DNA of 64,000 nt from Saprospiraceae bacterium (GTDB lineage: Bacteria > Bacteroidota > Bacteroidia > Chitinophagales > Saprospiraceae): the NCBI GenBank assembly GCA_016714785.1, contig JADKCC010000013.1:122125-186124 (forward strand). The letters are read 5' to 3'. This document shows positions 61,140-64,000 of the stretch, in pieces. The notes beneath the pieces are model-generated. The model made no database searches. It saw nothing but the letters and a program-made list of their open reading frames with translations, and was not told where the DNA came from. Position 1 is the first letter of the stretch; each line of letters begins with the position of its first letter. The translations under genes were made by a program, and so were the position numbers.

Positions 61140-63365
61140 TACTATCATAGCCTTGAGTACTATCTTAGGATGATTTCCTGTGGCAATAAAAACGGAAGTC
61201 CAACTTCAAATATGGTATATAAAGAAAACTTGTATCGAAAACAGATATCATTGCACCTGTGGCTAGAAAAAAATCTCCATATATATCTATTTTCTTAGGA
61301 AAATACTGTTGTAGATAATTATTTTTGGATGAGATTATCTGATGATCAGAAAAATGCCAAAAACCTGACGTTCAGACACTAAAAGTGTTGGATTGCCTAA
61401 ATGCACTGAAAGTACATATCGTGAAAAATGATGTCATACAGATAGTTTTCAGGTAAGACTGTTTGAGAAGAAGAAAATAAAGGTAGGATCAAACAAACGA
61501 ATATGTCTGTGCCGTACAAAGAAAATGGGTACTTTTACATCACTAGGCTGAAGAAGGAAAAGAATATATCTATCCATAGTCACAAAAAGACAACCTGAAG
61601 CACCTGGAAGAAATCATGCTCAATGTAAATGAAGTAGCGGCAAAAAGGTTACGAGAGTATTACGCTATTGGTGGCAGAACAGTCGAGTCCAGATATTAAA
61701 ATATTAAGCCTATAGCACGAAGATACCGTAAGCGAGACGTCAATATACTGTGCGATTTAAAGATCTTGTCTCAGGCAATAACTTATCAGATGTCATTCCA
61801 AATACAACAGGTGGCATCGTTTGGGCCAACGACAACAAAAATTTTATTTTATACTAAACCCAAGATGCGGCACTAAGATCTTATAAAATCTTCAGACATA
61901 CTCTAGGAACACCCTGTTAGTATATGGATGTCTTGGTATTTTCACGAAAAAAGATGGGATGTTTAGTACCTTTATCTATAAAAGTAAATCAAAAAATATC
62001 TTATTTTAGGGTCATCAGCTGCTACCTTGTCTAAAATACCACCAAATATTGAAAGCAGACAATCCTACTGGAAAATTCCGTATGTTTCCAACCTAGAGAA
62101 GACGCAAATTGGAGTTTGTTATTAGCCATTATGAAGACAAATGGTAAATTCGCACTAATAAGACGATGCACAAAACTTCAAAATCATGAATCCACCTGAA
62201 ACAGCCACAACAAAACTGGAAGACCTAATGCCTTATGATAAAAATATATTTATAGAAGGTATTGATATTTTCAAAATAACAATCTCTGAACGAAGGCGAG
62301 GTATGTCCACTCAGGCTCCGCGTCAGACCGTGGGTTGGTAAGGCAGAACATTATGTACAGTTTGGCGAAGAATCTTACACACTACAGGTACAGAATATCA
62401 ACCCTGATTTTGAAACAGATCTATTTGAGATTAAGTTATACATCATTGACCACTCAAGTACGACTTACGACTACAATGTTAAGAAACAAAAAATTGGAAT
62501 TACTTAAGCAACAAAGTTATAGGTACATTTTAATGCAGGTGATTATGTATCTGAAAGGGAAAATGGTCAAGCTACAGATGGTACATTAGTACCTATTTCT
62601 ATAGTATATAAAAAGGATTTGAAAAAAGGATGAGTACAAAGGCCAATGTTGCTACGCTTACTTATAGTTCTTATGGCTACAGTATGGATCCTTATTTCTC
62701 ATCTACAAGGTTAAGTTTATTAGATCGAGGCTTTGGTTTGCGATTGCACACATACGTGGTGGAAGCAGAGATACGGGCGAGCAGTGGTATGAAGATGGTA
62801 AATTCCTTAAAGAAAAACACCTTTACAGATTTTATAGATTGTGATGACTTTTTAATAAAGAAAGAGGCTATGCTGCCAAGGACAAACTGTTTGCAAATGG
62901 AGGCAGTGCTGGTAGCTTCACTCATGTGGGTGCTGTGAAATGAATATGAGACCTGAACTTTGGAAAGGTGTTATGGCCGCAGTACCTTTTGTAGATATCA
63001 TTACCACTATGCTAGATGAAAGCATACCATTAACAACGAATTGAATTTGACGAATGGGGCAATCCAAAGATAAGACTTATTATGACTATGAAGTCACGTA
63101 CTCACCTTATAATAACGTGAAGCCAAAACTGCCTGCTACCCTTGTCACTGCAGGATGATGTTGGGACTCCTAGGCACAATGTTAGGAGCCAAGCCAAATG
63201 GGTAGCTAAACTCCGCGAGGAAAGCTTAAGACTGACAAAAATCCTTTACTGATGTATTGCAACATGGATACAGGACATGGTGAATTTGCCTGGAAAGATT
63301 CAAACGCCTAAAGAAACAGCAATGGAATATGCCTTTTTGTTGGTTGGCTGGATTGGGAGAGGAGT
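61140..63365 (+). pseudogene. ptrB: Oligopeptidase B (S9A serine peptidase), many frameshifts
   Basis: Pieces in order include LRLRVRPWVGKAEHYVQFGEESYTLQ (in an alternative frame of the propeller part), YSYGYSMDPYFSSTRLSLLD, RGFGFAIAHIRGGSRDTGEQ + WYEDGKFLKEKH, LFANGGSAGS (the GGSAGG nucleophile elbow), MLDESIPL...EFDEWGNP, and MDTGHGEFA with the catalytic His. This is the signature order of oligopeptidase B, a ~690-residue periplasmic/cytoplasmic peptidase cutting after basic residues. The start is probably a lipoprotein-like segment near 61140. More than ten frame changes occur. Confidence 0.8.
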
Positions 63366-64000
63366 AGTAAATTATTTGAGTCTTACCAATTCACCAACAC
63401 AGCTAAAATAAGTGTAACTCAGTTGCTTTGGCACTAATGACCAATGGGCAAAGTAATAATGATGGCCATTAGGAAGATGAGTTTAACTTCCTATTCCGTA
63501 GAGGCCAAGAAAGGGTTTGGAATCATCTTTGCATGCAACTCATGTATCTAAAACAGATAAAGAAGGATGGCCCGGGGGATGGGCATTTTGGAGTGATGAT
63601 CATATCCAAGGGTTAAAGGTTGGCAGATAGCATTCATCAATACATAGATCTGGCCATTGTACCAATTATTTCCTTGGTGGTACGCGATCTCCCAGATCTT
63701 TGACAGGTGCGCAACCATGATTCCATCATCTCATGGATGACTGTGTGGTCGAGATACAATAAATGTCAGAGAAGGTTCACCTGCAAAGTGGAAAGTAATA
63801 GATGCATTTGTCACAGCTGCACGGCGTGCATACTTAGCAGGAATGGATGGAATAGAACTTCATGCCGCTCATGGGTATTTGTTACATCAATTCATCAGCA
63901 GCGCTACCGGTAAAGAGACGGACCAATACGGAGGAAGTTTTGAAAATAGAATTAACGGTTAGAACCATACTTAAGCGCATTAAGCAGATGCTTCCTCCGG
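63363..64000 (+). pseudogene. Old yellow enzyme-family NADH:flavin oxidoreductase, frameshifted and cut by window end
   Basis: Readable parts are SKLFESYQFTNTAKI, ALTNGQSNNDG, HIQGLKRLADSIHQY, AIVQLFHGGTRSPRSLTGAQ, DAFVTAARRAYLAGMDGIEL + HAAHGYLLHQFISS and GKETDQYGGSFENRI. These are the FMN-barrel elements of OYE proteins. HAAH carries the two substrate-binding His and HGG follows the flavin-binding strand. Several frame changes are needed. The C-terminal half lies beyond the window. Confidence 0.82.

Noticed and set aside
1..64000. tRNA, rRNA, riboswitch and replication-origin signals
   Set aside because: I scanned for T-loop GGTTCGAATCC-like words, conserved rRNA segments, known riboswitch cores and DnaA boxes in clusters and found none I could support.

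Overview
The window is AT-rich DNA (roughly 35-38% G+C by eye) from a Bacteroidota genome, most likely a Saprospiraceae-type member. The phylum call rests on a 2562-residue surface protein with a gliding-motility/type IX secretion C-terminal domain, on TTG-N18..20-TAnnTTTG promoter matches, on frequent TTG starts without Shine-Dalgarno sequences, on a futalosine-pathway MqnE and on small GG-leader peptide genes. The family-level call is inference. I found no tRNA, rRNA or CRISPR array.

Layout. 0-12.3 kb is housekeeping: RdgB (cut by the window edge), IlvE, an esterase, an operon of unknown protein + TPR-AAA ATPase + TPR membrane protein, a LysM protein, KdsB, cytidine deaminase, a CBS protein, an SRAP protein and a SPOR protein. 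12.6-20.3 kb is the giant repeat adhesin. 20.6-20.85 kb holds a complete tiny gene (promoter, 22-codon ORF, terminator). 21-33 kb carries a di-haem peroxidase, MqnE, a glycosyltransferase, a broken Rpn nuclease, an SMP-30 protein, a Crp/Fnr regulator, FeoAB and a long PurF-like protein. 33.8-36.1 kb is a sigma factor / membrane partner / outer-membrane protein operon. 36.4-38.2 kb is damaged and repetitive. 37-40 kb has a winged-helix regulator and CreD. 40.05-40.5 kb is non-coding with two tandem hairpin cassettes. 40.7-48.9 kb is metabolic.

49.3-52.4 kb is the accessory hot spot. It has a small HTH gene, a double-glycine-leader peptide gene, an exported protein and the first ~70 residues of a grasp-with-spasm-type ATP-grasp RiPP maturase. 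The maturase gene is cut off by a REP hairpin and a decayed REP-associated tyrosine transposase, followed by a non-coding repeat with terminal inverted repeats (second copy at 58.1 kb). 52.4-54.5 kb is an RtcB-PrfH ribosome-repair pair, with rtcB frameshifted. Upstream of it is a second tiny transcription unit.

From 56.2 kb to the end every recognisable gene (PolX, TsaC/Sua5-like, MATE, oligopeptidase B, old yellow enzyme) is broken by many frameshifts while its family residues remain readable. Together with inflated homopolymers near 36.8 kb and single indels in rtcB and the GNAT-like gene, this points more to low-accuracy sequence than to a biological gene graveyard. Conclusions about pseudogenes here are therefore conditional.
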